Below, piece by piece: positions 19,400 through 28,690 of a stretch of 64,000 nt of DNA. Position 1 is the stretch's first letter. Every line of letters begins with the position of its first letter. The notes below the pieces were generated by a model that was not told the DNA's origin, ran no database searches, and saw only the letters and a program-made list of their open reading frames with translations. Source of the DNA: an uncultured SAR116 cluster alpha proteobacterium (lineage in GTDB: Bacteria; Pseudomonadota; Alphaproteobacteria; Puniceispirillales; Marisalimonadaceae); contig CACJJL010000001.1 in assembly GCA_902593735.1 (NCBI GenBank), forward strand, positions 124,001 through 188,000, written 5' to 3'. The translations under genes and the position numbers were made by a program.

Positions 19400-20884
19400 T
19401 TAATCTTTTTGCTTAGTTATCCAAGAAAAAATCATAGGTCCACATAAACCTAAAAAGGCAAATACTAAAAACATAAGTGCAAGTGGTTGAGTAAGTATCA
19501 TCCACCACGCTCCATCAAACATTTTAAGAGAATGTTGTAAATTTGTTTCTACCATTTCTCCTAAAATGAGACCGACAGCAATTGGAGCAACTGAAAAACC
19601 ATGTCTTCTTGCAAAAAAACCAATAACACCGAAAATCAATGCTAACCAAACATCTAAAAGTTGTCCTTGAAAAGCATATGCACCAATCACTGATAAAGCA
19701 AAAACAATAGGCCACAAAATCTGTGTTGGAACTAGTGATACTCTAGCAAATAACTTAGCAGCATAAAGGCCCATCAACATAAACATTACATTTGCAACAA
19801 ACATTGAACCGAAGATTTGATAAACTTTCTCTACTTGCTCAGTAAACAAATAAACACCAGGTCTCAACCCATGAACCATAAGTCCAACAAGTATTATTGC
19901 AGTTGTTCCACTACCCGGTATGCCTAGAACCATTGTTGGAACCATAGCTCCACCAGTTGCCGCATTGTTTGCAGCCTCCGCTCCAGCGATACCTTCAATA
20001 GAACCTTTGCCAAATTCTTTCTTATTTTTTGACCATCTTCTTGCTTCTGAATAACCGATCATTGATGCAACAGTTGCACCTTCAGCTGGTAAGACACCTA
20101 TAAATGTTCCAATACCACAAGATCTAAGTATTGTTTTCCAAATCTTTTTATAATCCTCTAGGGTTGGAAGTTTTACAGCTTTCATACTCACTGTCTTAAT
20201 GATCTTATCAACAGTTTTAGACTGAACTAAAAGTTCAGATATAGCAAAAAGACCAATAAATATTGGAACAAAGTGCAAACCTTCATACAATTCATAATTA
20301 CCAAACATAAATCTCTCTATTCCGGTAACACGTTCAGCACCTATGGTTGAAAGCCAAACTCCAAATATTCCGCCAATAAGATTTTTAACAGCACCACCCG
20401 CACTGATACTTGCTAGCATTGATAATCCAAAAACTGTTAAAGCAAAATATTCTGGTGATCTAAACTCGTAAGCAACCCTTGCCAATAATGGAGCAGCAAA
20501 GCATAAAATTAGAACAGAAAATATCCCCCCAACTGTACTTGAAATTACCGCAATACCAAGAGCTCTACCTGCTTCACCTTTTTGCGCTAATGGATATCCA
20601 TCAAAAGTAGTAGCTGCTGCTGCAGAAGTACCAGGAGTGTTGATCAAAATTGCCGTAATTGATCCTGCAAAAGTAGCAGAAACATAAATAGTAGCTAGAA
20701 CGGCAATAGCATGAACAGGATCCATAGTTAATGTAAATGGAAGAAGTAACGCAGCGCCAGTTGTTGCACCTAATCCCGGGAGAACACCAATTATAACTCC
20801 TAATATTGTAGTTGCAAAAATCAATCCTAATAAATAGGGGTCAACTACAACTGATGCCATTGCAGATATTGCTTGTTCAAACAT
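19400..20884 (-). CDS. tctA: Tripartite tricarboxylate transporter large permease TctA family
   Basis: GVIIGVLPGLGATTGAALLLPFT, GTSAAAATTFDGYPLAQKGEAGRALG, LGIPGSGTTAIILVGLMVHGLRPG. Confidence 0.95.
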   Translation of the reverse strand: MFEQAISAMASVVVDPYLLGLIFATTILGVIIGVLPGLGATTGAALLLPFTLTMDPVHAIAVLATIYVSATFAGSITAILINTPGTSAAAATTFDGYPLAQKGEAGRALGIAVISSTVGGIFSVLILCFAAPLLARVAYEFRSPEYFALTVFGLSMLASISAGGAVKNLIGGIFGVWLSTIGAERVTGIERFMFGNYELYEGLHFVPIFIGLFAISELLVQSKTVDKIIKTVSMKAVKLPTLEDYKKIWKTILRSCGIGTFIGVLPAEGATVASMIGYSEARRWSKNKKEFGKGSIEGIAGAEAANNAATGGAMVPTMVLGIPGSGTTAIILVGLMVHGLRPGVYLFTEQVEKVYQIFGSMFVANVMFMLMGLYAAKLFARVSLVPTQILWPIVFALSVIGAYAFQGQLLDVWLALIFGVIGFFARRHGFSVAPIAVGLILGEMVETNLQHSLKMFDGAWWMILTQPLALMFLVFAFLGLCGPMIFSWITKQKD

Positions 20885-20895
20885 AGATATCTTTC

Positions 20896-21354
20896 CTAAC
20901 CATAGTATAAATTCATTAATATACCTCTTGGAAATCTGATTTTTAAAACATAATCAAATAATAAAAAAACCAACCCAGGAGTTATTGTGGCAGTCAAAAA
21001 AGCAACCCAAATCCTTCTCTCACCCCATAAAATACTCATTAAAAAAATTACAATAAAAATTCCAATAAACATATCTGTATAAACAGTTAACAAATAAAAT
21101 AGGAGAAATAAAAACATACTTCCCCAAGTATGATATTTCTCTAATGCTATAGGCTTTGGATTATTTTTATAAAATTGAAAAGTCAAAATTCCGATTAAAA
21201 TCAGTTTCAAAATCATCAAAAAAATCGGAAACGATCTAGCCTGCATACTATCACCAACAATCATTTCAGGTGATGTATCAAGCTGTAAGGCAATTGCAAT
21301 TACTGCAAGCGAAAAAATGGATAGTATTAATGGAATTAAATAGATATTTTTCAT
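20896..21354 (-). CDS. tctB: Tripartite tricarboxylate transporter small subunit TctB family
   Basis: Small four-TM-like protein between tctC and tctA. Confidence 0.85.
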   Translation of the reverse strand: MKNIYLIPLILSIFSLAVIAIALQLDTSPEMIVGDSMQARSFPIFLMILKLILIGILTFQFYKNNPKPIALEKYHTWGSMFLFLLFYLLTVYTDMFIGIFIVIFLMSILWGERRIWVAFLTATITPGLVFLLFDYVLKIRFPRGILMNLYYG

Positions 21355-21364
21355 AGTTTTTATT

Positions 21365-21392
21365 AAAGACCCCTCTTGTTTGAGAGGTCTTT
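21365..21392 (-). terminator. Intercistronic hairpin between tctC and tctB (attenuator-like)
   Basis: Minus-strand RNA AAAGACCUCUC-AAACAA-GAGGGGUCUUU: 11-bp stem with one U-G pair and a 6-nt loop. Confidence 0.7.
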
Positions 21393-21409
21393 ATCTTCTT
21401 TTACTATTT

Positions 21410-22387
21410 TTATTTTAATAAGCCCATTTCTTTTAAGGCAGGACCAAACTCACCCACCATAAATGAAATTTGCTTACCCCAAGGACCGGATGGCTGAGGA
21501 GATGTACTATCTAATCCTGAGTTAGCTAGGTAAGCCTGATACATTGAATGTTTCATAGCTTTTTGAATACCTTTTTCCATTTCAGCAACTCTAGCCTTAT
21601 CTACACCAGCATGTGTCACAAAACCTCTAGTTGTAGATAAAACAAGGTCAATCCCCAATTCTTTAGCTGTCTTAGCTTTTGGAATTGGAGCCATTCCGTT
21701 TTCTGCCAGAATAACAAGTGGACAAATATCTCCAGCTTCAACAGGTGCTGCAGCTTCTGATAAGTTTAATGTTCCTACATCAACTTCACCAGCAACCAGT
21801 CTTGTAGCTAATTCTCCACCACCTTTATAAGGAATGTATTTTGGCATTTTTTGCCCAAGTCTCTTAGCCCACAAAAAGACAGTTATATGGTCAATAGTAC
21901 CAGTGTGTGTGCCACCAAAAGTAATTTTATCGCCTTTTTTCATACCAGCAACAAAATCTTCAGGTGTCTTATAAGGACTTTTCTTACAATTAACCATTAA
22001 AATTTGTGGATCATTAGTACCTCTTGAAATTGGTGCCATGTCCTCAACTTTTAACTTTGTTTTACCCATTGCCATTGTAATTGCATGACCAACAGTAAAT
22101 GTTAAAATAGTGTTGCCATCCGCAGGTCTTGTCATAAAGTAATTCATTGCAGCAGCACCACCGCCACCTCTTTTATTAACAACAACCATATCTTGCTTAA
22201 GAGTTCTTCTTGAACGAAGCATCATCATTCTTGAGTTGACGTCGGTTCCACCGCCCGCTCCTGCATGAGTAATAACTTCAATCGCAGGCTTTTTTGAAGC
22301 AAAAGTAGGACTAGTAGTGAAAGCAATAGCTGATACTATAGCAGCCAGACCAGTTCCAACTTTGAAAAGTGTTTTAGATTTAATCAT
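21410..22387 (-). CDS. tctC: Tripartite tricarboxylate transporter substrate-binding protein (TctC/Bug family)
   Basis: Signal-peptide-like N-terminus, then ITHAGAGGGTDVNSRMMM and VNKRGGGGAAAMNYF. Confidence 0.93.
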   Translation of the reverse strand: MIKSKTLFKVGTGLAAIVSAIAFTTSPTFASKKPAIEVITHAGAGGGTDVNSRMMMLRSRRTLKQDMVVVNKRGGGGAAAMNYFMTRPADGNTILTFTVGHAITMAMGKTKLKVEDMAPISRGTNDPQILMVNCKKSPYKTPEDFVAGMKKGDKITFGGTHTGTIDHITVFLWAKRLGQKMPKYIPYKGGGELATRLVAGEVDVGTLNLSEAAAPVEAGDICPLVILAENGMAPIPKAKTAKELGIDLVLSTTRGFVTHAGVDKARVAEMEKGIQKAMKHSMYQAYLANSGLDSTSPQPSGPWGKQISFMVGEFGPALKEMGLLK

Positions 22388-22410
22388 TTATTTTCCTCCG
22401 TAATGATTAC

Positions 22411-22472
22411 CCAGCTAATGCTGGTTTGAAATACCATTAAAAATAGTATTGTCTTGAGTAACTTAATACTCA
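22411..22472 (-). promoter_or_regulatory. Structured tctC leader with three tandem hairpins
   Basis: Stems at 22411-22424 (CCAGC/GCTGG), 22430-22450 (9 bp, one U-G) and 22455-22472 (TGAGTA/TACTCA), between a TATAAT (22490-22485, minus strand) and the SD at 22395-22399. Confidence 0.45.
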
Positions 22473-22608
22473 TCCCCATTCAACATTATAGCAACTTAGA
22501 AATTTCAAATTACTTACTAAATGAATAGTTTGATTATTACGAATTAAAATTACGAGTCAAGCACTACAAGAGTTAAATAATGAATTTGTTAATAGATAAA
22601 TTATTAAT

Positions 22609-22776
22609 TTAGTTATTAGGTTTATCTTGAAAATTTGATATCATATTATTTCTATACAACTCAATAATTTCTGTTCTTGTAGGATCAGAGTTTTCTTTTT
22701 TTATAAAAATTTTATTAATTTCTGGTGTAAACGTAGATAGTTGAAAAATTACAGAGAGTATTGATAATGGTTCCAA
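22609..22776 (-). CDS. Putative 55-aa small protein, TTG start
   Basis: MEPLSILSVIFQLSTFTPEINKIFIKKENSDPTRTEIIELYRNNMISNFQDKPNN; AAGGAG SD 6 nt upstream of TTG. Below the length cut-off of the ORF track. Confidence 0.45.
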   Translation of the reverse strand: MEPLSILSVIFQLSTFTPEINKIFIKKENSDPTRTEIIELYRNNMISNFQDKPNN

Positions 22777-22930
22777 AATTAGCTCCTTATAATTACATAA
22801 ACTTGCAATTGATGTGCCATAAAAACTCTAAGATAAAGCAAATTGCTGAAAATATAATTTTTTATGTATTGAAAATTTAAAAATTAATTTTACATATTTA
22901 AATAAATATATAATTCTAAAATCGCTTCTT

Positions 22931-23494
22931 ATGTCTAAACATAACATCATAAATAAGTATAACGCTGCTAATATTAATGTTCCTGAATGCATGTTAAATT
23001 GGATGAGATCAAATCATGCTGGAGAAACAGGTGCAGTTTGGATTTATATGGGTGCCAAATGTATTTTTTGGAATAAAAACATTCAGTATATGACCAAACA
23101 ACATTATGAAACTGAAAAGAATCACCTAATTATTATGAGCCATATCTTACCAAAAAATTACCATAGTAAACTTTTAATTTTATGGAGAATATTAGGATTT
23201 GGTTTAGGATTTTTTTCTGCATTATTGGGGTATAGGTTTTTTTGCGTAACAATCCAATCAGTTGAAACTTTTGTTGAGGAGCATTACCAGGAACAGATAG
23301 ATTTTTTGTATAAAAATGCTATATCTTTTAAACTTCTTAGAGTGTTAGAAAAGTGTTGTGATGAAGAAGTGGAACATCAAATTGATGCAAAATTGCATAA
23401 GGGAAATGTTAAGAATTATAGTTTTGTGAGATTTTGGTCAAATTTAATTGGATCTGGATCTAGTTTTGCAGTAAACATCTCAAAACAATATTAA
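22931..23494 (+). CDS. COQ7-family demethoxyubiquinone hydroxylase (di-iron)
   Basis: MRSNHAGETGA, ETEKNHL (ExxH), VETFVEEHYQEQ and CDEEVEHQ (ExxH) di-iron ligand pattern. Confidence 0.88.
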   Translation: MSKHNIINKYNAANINVPECMLNWMRSNHAGETGAVWIYMGAKCIFWNKNIQYMTKQHYETEKNHLIIMSHILPKNYHSKLLILWRILGFGLGFFSALLGYRFFCVTIQSVETFVEEHYQEQIDFLYKNAISFKLLRVLEKCCDEEVEHQIDAKLHKGNVKNYSFVRFWSNLIGSGSSFAVNISKQY

Positions 23495-23505
23495 GGTATA
23501 TATTT

Positions 23506-23883
23506 ATGAAATTAATTAAAGTGTTTTATGATGGGAAGTGCGGATTATGTAGTAAAGAAATTAATTATTATAAAAGAATAGCCCCCAAAAATATTTTTGA
23601 GTGGCATGATATAGCTTCAAACCCCAAAATACTGAGAGAGATTAACGTTTCTCAATACGACGCATTGATGTATTTACATGCAACAGACCAAAAATCCAAT
23701 CTAAAAATTGGTGTAGATGCCTTCATTCTAATATGGGGACAACTTAAGTGCTGGAAAATTTTATCTATTTTGGTAAAAATTCCTATCATTTACTCAATTG
23801 CTAGAATCACATATAAATTATTTGCAAATTATAGATTTAAAAAACTTACACATTGTCAAATGGCTAGTCAGAAGGTTATCTAG
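23506..23883 (+). CDS. DUF393 / DCC-type thiol-disulfide oxidoreductase-like protein
   Basis: N-terminal VFYDGKCGLCSKEINYYKR. Confidence 0.82.
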   Translation: MKLIKVFYDGKCGLCSKEINYYKRIAPKNIFEWHDIASNPKILREINVSQYDALMYLHATDQKSNLKIGVDAFILIWGQLKCWKILSILVKIPIIYSIARITYKLFANYRFKKLTHCQMASQKVI

Positions 23884-23888
23884 TATAA

Positions 23889-24080
23889 ATGCTTAAATGG
23901 GTCAAAAATTTAAAATCAAAAAATATTAGTGTTTCTGTTAAAAAAGAAACCCGATTAGAGCAGATGAAAAAAAATCCTTATAAAAGAGTTGATAGTGAAA
24001 ATATGACAGATATTGAAAAAATGGATCAAGGCTTTAATGGAAAAACTTTCACTATTAATGGTATTGAAATAGATTTTTAA
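23889..24080 (+). CDS. Small hypothetical protein
   Basis: 63-aa ORF, 5 nt after the DUF393 gene on the same strand. Confidence 0.5.
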   Translation: MLKWVKNLKSKNISVSVKKETRLEQMKKNPYKRVDSENMTDIEKMDQGFNGKTFTINGIEIDF

Positions 24081-24124
24081 CCGTATCAACAAAAAATTTT
24101 ATACTTTGCCTTTACGTAAATTGT

Positions 24125-24135
24125 TATATACTCCT
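24125..24135 (+). promoter_or_regulatory. Probable promoter -10 region of the livJ gene (TATATACTCCT)
   Basis: Identical 11-mer in the gdhA upstream region (42681-42691). Confidence 0.4.
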
Positions 24136-24169
24136 GATTCTTATTTAAAGGATTATTAGGGGATTAGAC

Positions 24170-25306
24170 ATGAAAAAGTTTACTACAACATTGGCGGCTC
24201 TGTTGATATTGGGGTCCACATCATCATTTGCAGACGGTCATAAGGTAAAAGTTGGTATGATAACCACATTATCAGGTGGTGGTTCAGGTTTAGGCATTGA
24301 TGTAAGAGATGGCTTTATGCTGGCTGTAAAAGGTAATAAAAATATATCCGTAATTACTAAAGATGATCAGCGCAAACCTGACATTGCAGTTCAGTTGGCT
24401 GATAAAATGATACAATCTGATAAAGTAGATGTGTTAACAGGTATAATTTGGTCAAATTTAGCAATGGCTGTTGTGCCTGCAACTGTAAATCAAGGTAAAT
24501 TTTACTTGTCACCAAATGCAGGTCCATCAAAATTAGCTGGTAAAGGATGTCATAAGAATTATTTTAACGTTGCCTGGCAAAATGATAATTTACATGAAGC
24601 AGCAGGAGGTTATGCTAACTCTGCTGGATTTAAAAATTCATTTATACTAGCTCCAAACTATCCTGCTGGTAAGGATGCATTAACTGGTTATAAAAGATAT
24701 TTTAAAGGAAGCTTAGCTGGTGAAATTTATACAAAACTAGGTCAAAAAGATTATGCAGCAGAAATTGCACAAATAAGAGCATCAGGCGCTGATAGTGTAT
24801 TCTTTTTTCTACCAGGTGGAATGGGCATTGGATTTATGAAACAATTCTCACAATCTGGAATAAAACTTCCAGTAGTTGGCCCAGCTTTTTCATTTGATCA
24901 AGGTATTCTTAAAGCTGTGGGTGATGCAGCACTTGGTGTTAAAAACACTTCTCAGTGGTCAAAAGATATTGTCAATGATGCAAATAAAAAATTTGTTAAA
25001 GATTTTGAATCTGAATACGGAAGACTACCATCCTTATATGCATCTCAAGGTTATGATACTGGTAAGCTTTTAATTTCGGCAATGTCAAAAGCTAAAGTTA
25101 AAGATAAGGATAAATTTAGAGATGCTCTCAGAAAAGCTGATTTTTCGTCAACAAGAGGTAAATTTAGTTTTGATAAAAATCATCATCCTATTCAGGATAT
25201 TTACGTTCGTGAAGTAATTAAGGAAGGTAAAATTCTTACTAACAAGATTGTTTCAGTTGGATTAAAGGATCATTCAAACGCTTATGTTTCTGAGTGTAAA
25301 ATGTAA
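24170..25306 (+). CDS. Branched-chain amino acid-type ABC transporter substrate-binding protein
   Basis: Signal peptide, VKVGMITTLSGGGSGLGIDVRDGFMLAV; first gene of a Liv-type operon. Confidence 0.9.
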   Translation: MKKFTTTLAALLILGSTSSFADGHKVKVGMITTLSGGGSGLGIDVRDGFMLAVKGNKNISVITKDDQRKPDIAVQLADKMIQSDKVDVLTGIIWSNLAMAVVPATVNQGKFYLSPNAGPSKLAGKGCHKNYFNVAWQNDNLHEAAGGYANSAGFKNSFILAPNYPAGKDALTGYKRYFKGSLAGEIYTKLGQKDYAAEIAQIRASGADSVFFFLPGGMGIGFMKQFSQSGIKLPVVGPAFSFDQGILKAVGDAALGVKNTSQWSKDIVNDANKKFVKDFESEYGRLPSLYASQGYDTGKLLISAMSKAKVKDKDKFRDALRKADFSSTRGKFSFDKNHHPIQDIYVREVIKEGKILTNKIVSVGLKDHSNAYVSECKM

Positions 25307-25314
25307 AAATTTAA

Positions 25315-25343
25315 TAGGTGATTTCTAATTTAGAAATCACCTA
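25315..25343 (+). terminator. Intercistronic hairpin between binding protein and permease genes
   Basis: TAGGTGATTTCTA-ATT-TAGAAATCACCTA, perfect 13-bp stem followed by a T-rich tract. Confidence 0.75.
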
Positions 25344-25359
25344 ATTCTTAATTTTTTAA

Positions 25360-26277
25360 ATGACATCTATACTATTTTTTGAACAATTACTAAACGGCAT
25401 ACAATTTGGAACTATGTTGTTTCTTATGTCTGCTGGACTAACTCTTATTTTTGGAGTAATGGGTCTAATTAATTTGGCTCATGGATCTTTTTATATGATT
25501 GGAGCTTTTAGTGCTGCTTTGATAGCAAGTCTTACGGGCTCTTTTTGGCTTGCATTATTGGCAAGTTTGTCAGGTGCTGCGATTGCAGGAGTATTGATTG
25601 AAATTTTTATCATTAGACGTCTATATAGAAGAGACCATTTAGATCAAGTTTTAGCAACATTTGCATTAATATTGTTGTTATCTGAAGGTGTTAGATGGTG
25701 TTTTGGAGCTTTTCCCTTATATTTAGATATTCCAGAAAATCTTAATGGTACTTTACCGATTTTAGATGATATAATTTACTCCAAATATCGATTATTTATA
25801 ATATTTATGGGTCTTTTGATAGCCGCTGGGCTATACATTCTCATAACAAAAACACGTTTAGGTGTTCGAATAAGAGCAGGTCAAAATGATCGCCAAATGA
25901 TATCAGCACTTGGTATTGATATATCAAAACTTTATACGATTGTATTTGCATTGGGTGCTTCTTTAGCTGGTTTGGCTGGAGCGATGATAGGAGCCATTCA
26001 ATCAGTTGAAGTTGGAATGGGTGAGCCTATTTTAATTTTAGCGTTTGTAGTAATAGTAATTGGAGGAATTGGTTCAATAAAAGGGGCATTAATTGGATCT
26101 ATTTTAGTAGGTGTAACTGACACAATTGGTAGAATTTTTTTACCAGAATTTCTAAAAGTTTTTATGGAGCCAGCTAGTGCAACCTCTGTTGGTTCCTCAA
26201 TAGGTTCAATGTTAATATATATATTAATGGCTTTAATACTTATAATAAAGCCATCTGGATTATTTGGAAAAACTTAA
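25360..26277 (+). CDS. livH: Branched-chain amino acid ABC transporter permease (LivH-like)
   Basis: GLTLIFGVMGLINLAHGSFYMIGAF. Confidence 0.93.
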   Translation: MTSILFFEQLLNGIQFGTMLFLMSAGLTLIFGVMGLINLAHGSFYMIGAFSAALIASLTGSFWLALLASLSGAAIAGVLIEIFIIRRLYRRDHLDQVLATFALILLLSEGVRWCFGAFPLYLDIPENLNGTLPILDDIIYSKYRLFIIFMGLLIAAGLYILITKTRLGVRIRAGQNDRQMISALGIDISKLYTIVFALGASLAGLAGAMIGAIQSVEVGMGEPILILAFVVIVIGGIGSIKGALIGSILVGVTDTIGRIFLPEFLKVFMEPASATSVGSSIGSMLIYILMALILIIKPSGLFGKT

Positions 26278-27262
26278 AATGATTATTGAAAAAGTTTTTA
26301 ATAAATGGATTTTGCTTTTTCTTTTTACAATTCCAGTTTTTGGGTTTGTTTTTGAAGAGCCTTATTACATAACTTTAACAACAAAAGTTGTAATTCTTGG
26401 TATAGCCGGTATAGGATTAAATTTAGCACTTGGTTATTGTGGCTTAATTTCTTTTGGTCATGCCGCTTTTTTTGGATTAGGTGGTTATGTAACAGGAATA
26501 CTATCTTTTCATGCTTTGAACTCAGAATTAATGTTTAGTTGGCCTTTTGTCTCTTCTGGTAGTTCTGATATGTTAGTAATTTGGCCAATAGTAATATTGT
26601 CAAGTGCATTTTTAGCTCTAATTATTGGTTTATTATCACTGAGAACTACAGGTGTTTACTTTATAATGATTACCCTTGCATTTGCTCAAATGTTATACTT
26701 TTTTGCAATTAGCTGGCCAAACTATGGAGGTGAAGATGGGTTATCTATATATATGAGAAATTCGTTACCAATAATTAACACAATGGACCCATTGACCTTT
26801 TATTTTATATGTCTTTTTTGGTTGTTAGTAGTAATTTTTATTTCTGCTAAACTAATAAATTCTTCTTTTGGTATGGCATTTCAGGCTATTAAGCAAAATG
26901 AAGAGAGAGTAAAATCTGTTGGTATTGAAACTTTTAAAGTTAAGTTACTAGTTTTTGTTATTTCAGGAACAATTACTGGATTAGCGGGGTCCTTATATAC
27001 TGACTTAAACAGGTTCATAAGTCCTTCTGTTCTTAATTGGCAGATGTCTGGAGAAATAATGATATTTGTAATTCTTGGAGGAATTGCAAGGCTCTATGGG
27101 CCTATTGTTGGCGCAGCTTTCTTTATTGTTATAGAACAAACGTTAGGAGGTTATACAGAAAATTGGCAGTTTTGGTTGGGATTAATTCTTATTTTAGAAA
27201 TATTATATGTACGCACAGGTATTTTAAGTTTGTTTGAAAAAAAATTTAAATATGAAAAATAA
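26264..27262 (+). CDS. livM: Branched-chain amino acid ABC transporter permease (LivM-like)
   Basis: GLNLALGYCGLISFGHAAFFGLGGYVTG. Confidence 0.93.
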   Translation: MEKLKMIIEKVFNKWILLFLFTIPVFGFVFEEPYYITLTTKVVILGIAGIGLNLALGYCGLISFGHAAFFGLGGYVTGILSFHALNSELMFSWPFVSSGSSDMLVIWPIVILSSAFLALIIGLLSLRTTGVYFIMITLAFAQMLYFFAISWPNYGGEDGLSIYMRNSLPIINTMDPLTFYFICLFWLLVVIFISAKLINSSFGMAFQAIKQNEERVKSVGIETFKVKLLVFVISGTITGLAGSLYTDLNRFISPSVLNWQMSGEIMIFVILGGIARLYGPIVGAAFFIVIEQTLGGYTENWQFWLGLILILEILYVRTGILSLFEKKFKYEK

Positions 27263-28001
27263 AATCTTAAATATTAAAAACTTATCAAAATCATATGGCG
27301 CTTTTAAAGTTACCGATGAAATTACAATAGACCTTCATTTTGACGAAATACATGCTTTAATTGGACCTAATGGAGCAGGAAAATCAACATTAATTAAGCA
27401 AATAGTTGGAAGCGTAAAACATGATATAGGTTCGATTATCTTGGATCAAGAAGACATAACTGATTTAACTGATGTTGAAAGAGCTAAAATTGGAATTTCA
27501 AGAACATTCCAAGTTTCTTCTATTATTCCTCAGTTTAGCGCAATAGATAACATAGTTTTATCTCTATTAGACAAATCAAGTAAAACATTTCAATTGTTCA
27601 AAAGTATAAAGAATAACAAAGATTTGTATTCAAATGCCAAAAAAATTCTTAAGGAAATTGAACTATCTGAAAAAAGTGACATTTCAGCATCCGACTTAAG
27701 CCACGGTGATAGAAGAAAACTAGAAGTTGGTTTAGCTTTAGCTATGGATCCAAAAGTTTTTTTATTTGATGAGCCAATGGCTGGCTTGGATGAAAGTGGT
27801 ACAAAGATGATGATTAATTTATTCAAAAAAATAAAGACTAACTCGCCAATTTTATTAATTGAACATGATATGGACGCTGTTTTTGCATTAGCTGATAGGG
27901 TTTCAGTAATAAATTATGGGAAGATAGTTGCTACAGGTACTGTAGATGAGATAAGAAAAAATGAATTAGTGAGAGATGTTTATTTAGGCTATGAGATCTA
28001 A
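27252..28001 (+). CDS. livG: Branched-chain amino acid ABC transporter ATP-binding protein (LivG-like)
   Basis: Walker A GPNGAGKST, SHGDRRKLEVGLALAMDP, LLIEHDMD. The ORF track opens at 27234; ATG 27252 (MKNKILNIKN) is the more usual start. Confidence 0.93.
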   Translation: MKNKILNIKNLSKSYGAFKVTDEITIDLHFDEIHALIGPNGAGKSTLIKQIVGSVKHDIGSIILDQEDITDLTDVERAKIGISRTFQVSSIIPQFSAIDNIVLSLLDKSSKTFQLFKSIKNNKDLYSNAKKILKEIELSEKSDISASDLSHGDRRKLEVGLALAMDPKVFLFDEPMAGLDESGTKMMINLFKKIKTNSPILLIEHDMDAVFALADRVSVINYGKIVATGTVDEIRKNELVRDVYLGYEI

Positions 28002-28690
28002 TGAAAAAACTTCTTGAAATAAATGGACTAAAGTCATGGTATGGCTTAAGTCAAGCTCTCTTTGATGTGAATCTAGAAATAAATGAGGGTGAAGTTGTCG
28101 CCCTTCTTGGTAGAAATGGCATGGGCAAATCAACCACTATCAGATCAATTTGTGGTTTAATAAGTAGTTATGAGGGTGAGATAAAATTTAAAAATATTTC
28201 AATCATAAATCATCCAAGTTATAAAATTGCTCAATTGGGTATCGGCCTTGTGCCAGAGGGTAGAAGAGCATTTACAAACTTGACTGTATTGGAGAATCTT
28301 ACAGCAACTGCAGTTGAAGGAGAATGGACTCAAGAAATGGTTTTTCATTTATTTCCAAAATTATCAGAAAGAAAATATCAAAGTGCTTCTACTTTATCCG
28401 GTGGTGAACAACAAATGCTTGTAATTGGGAGGGCATTAATGACAAATCCAGACTTACTCATTTTAGACGAAGCTACTGAAGGTTTGTCCCCAACTATAAG
28501 GTCAGAAATATGGAGAGTTATAACAATTTTAAAAAATAAGGGTGTTTCGATTTTAATAATTGATAAATCACTTAAACAACTCCAGGATTTAGCTGATAAA
28601 TTTTATATTTTAGAAAAAGGAAAAACAGTATGGAATGGTTTTTCAAATGATTTAACAAGCAAAATTGCTCAGAGATATTTAGGTGTTTAG
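28001..28690 (+). CDS. livF: Branched-chain amino acid ABC transporter ATP-binding protein (LivF-like)
   Basis: Walker A GRNGMGKST, LSGGEQQMLVIGRALMTNPDLLILDEATEGLSP. Confidence 0.94.
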   Translation: MKKLLEINGLKSWYGLSQALFDVNLEINEGEVVALLGRNGMGKSTTIRSICGLISSYEGEIKFKNISIINHPSYKIAQLGIGLVPEGRRAFTNLTVLENLTATAVEGEWTQEMVFHLFPKLSERKYQSASTLSGGEQQMLVIGRALMTNPDLLILDEATEGLSPTIRSEIWRVITILKNKGVSILIIDKSLKQLQDLADKFYILEKGKTVWNGFSNDLTSKIAQRYLGV

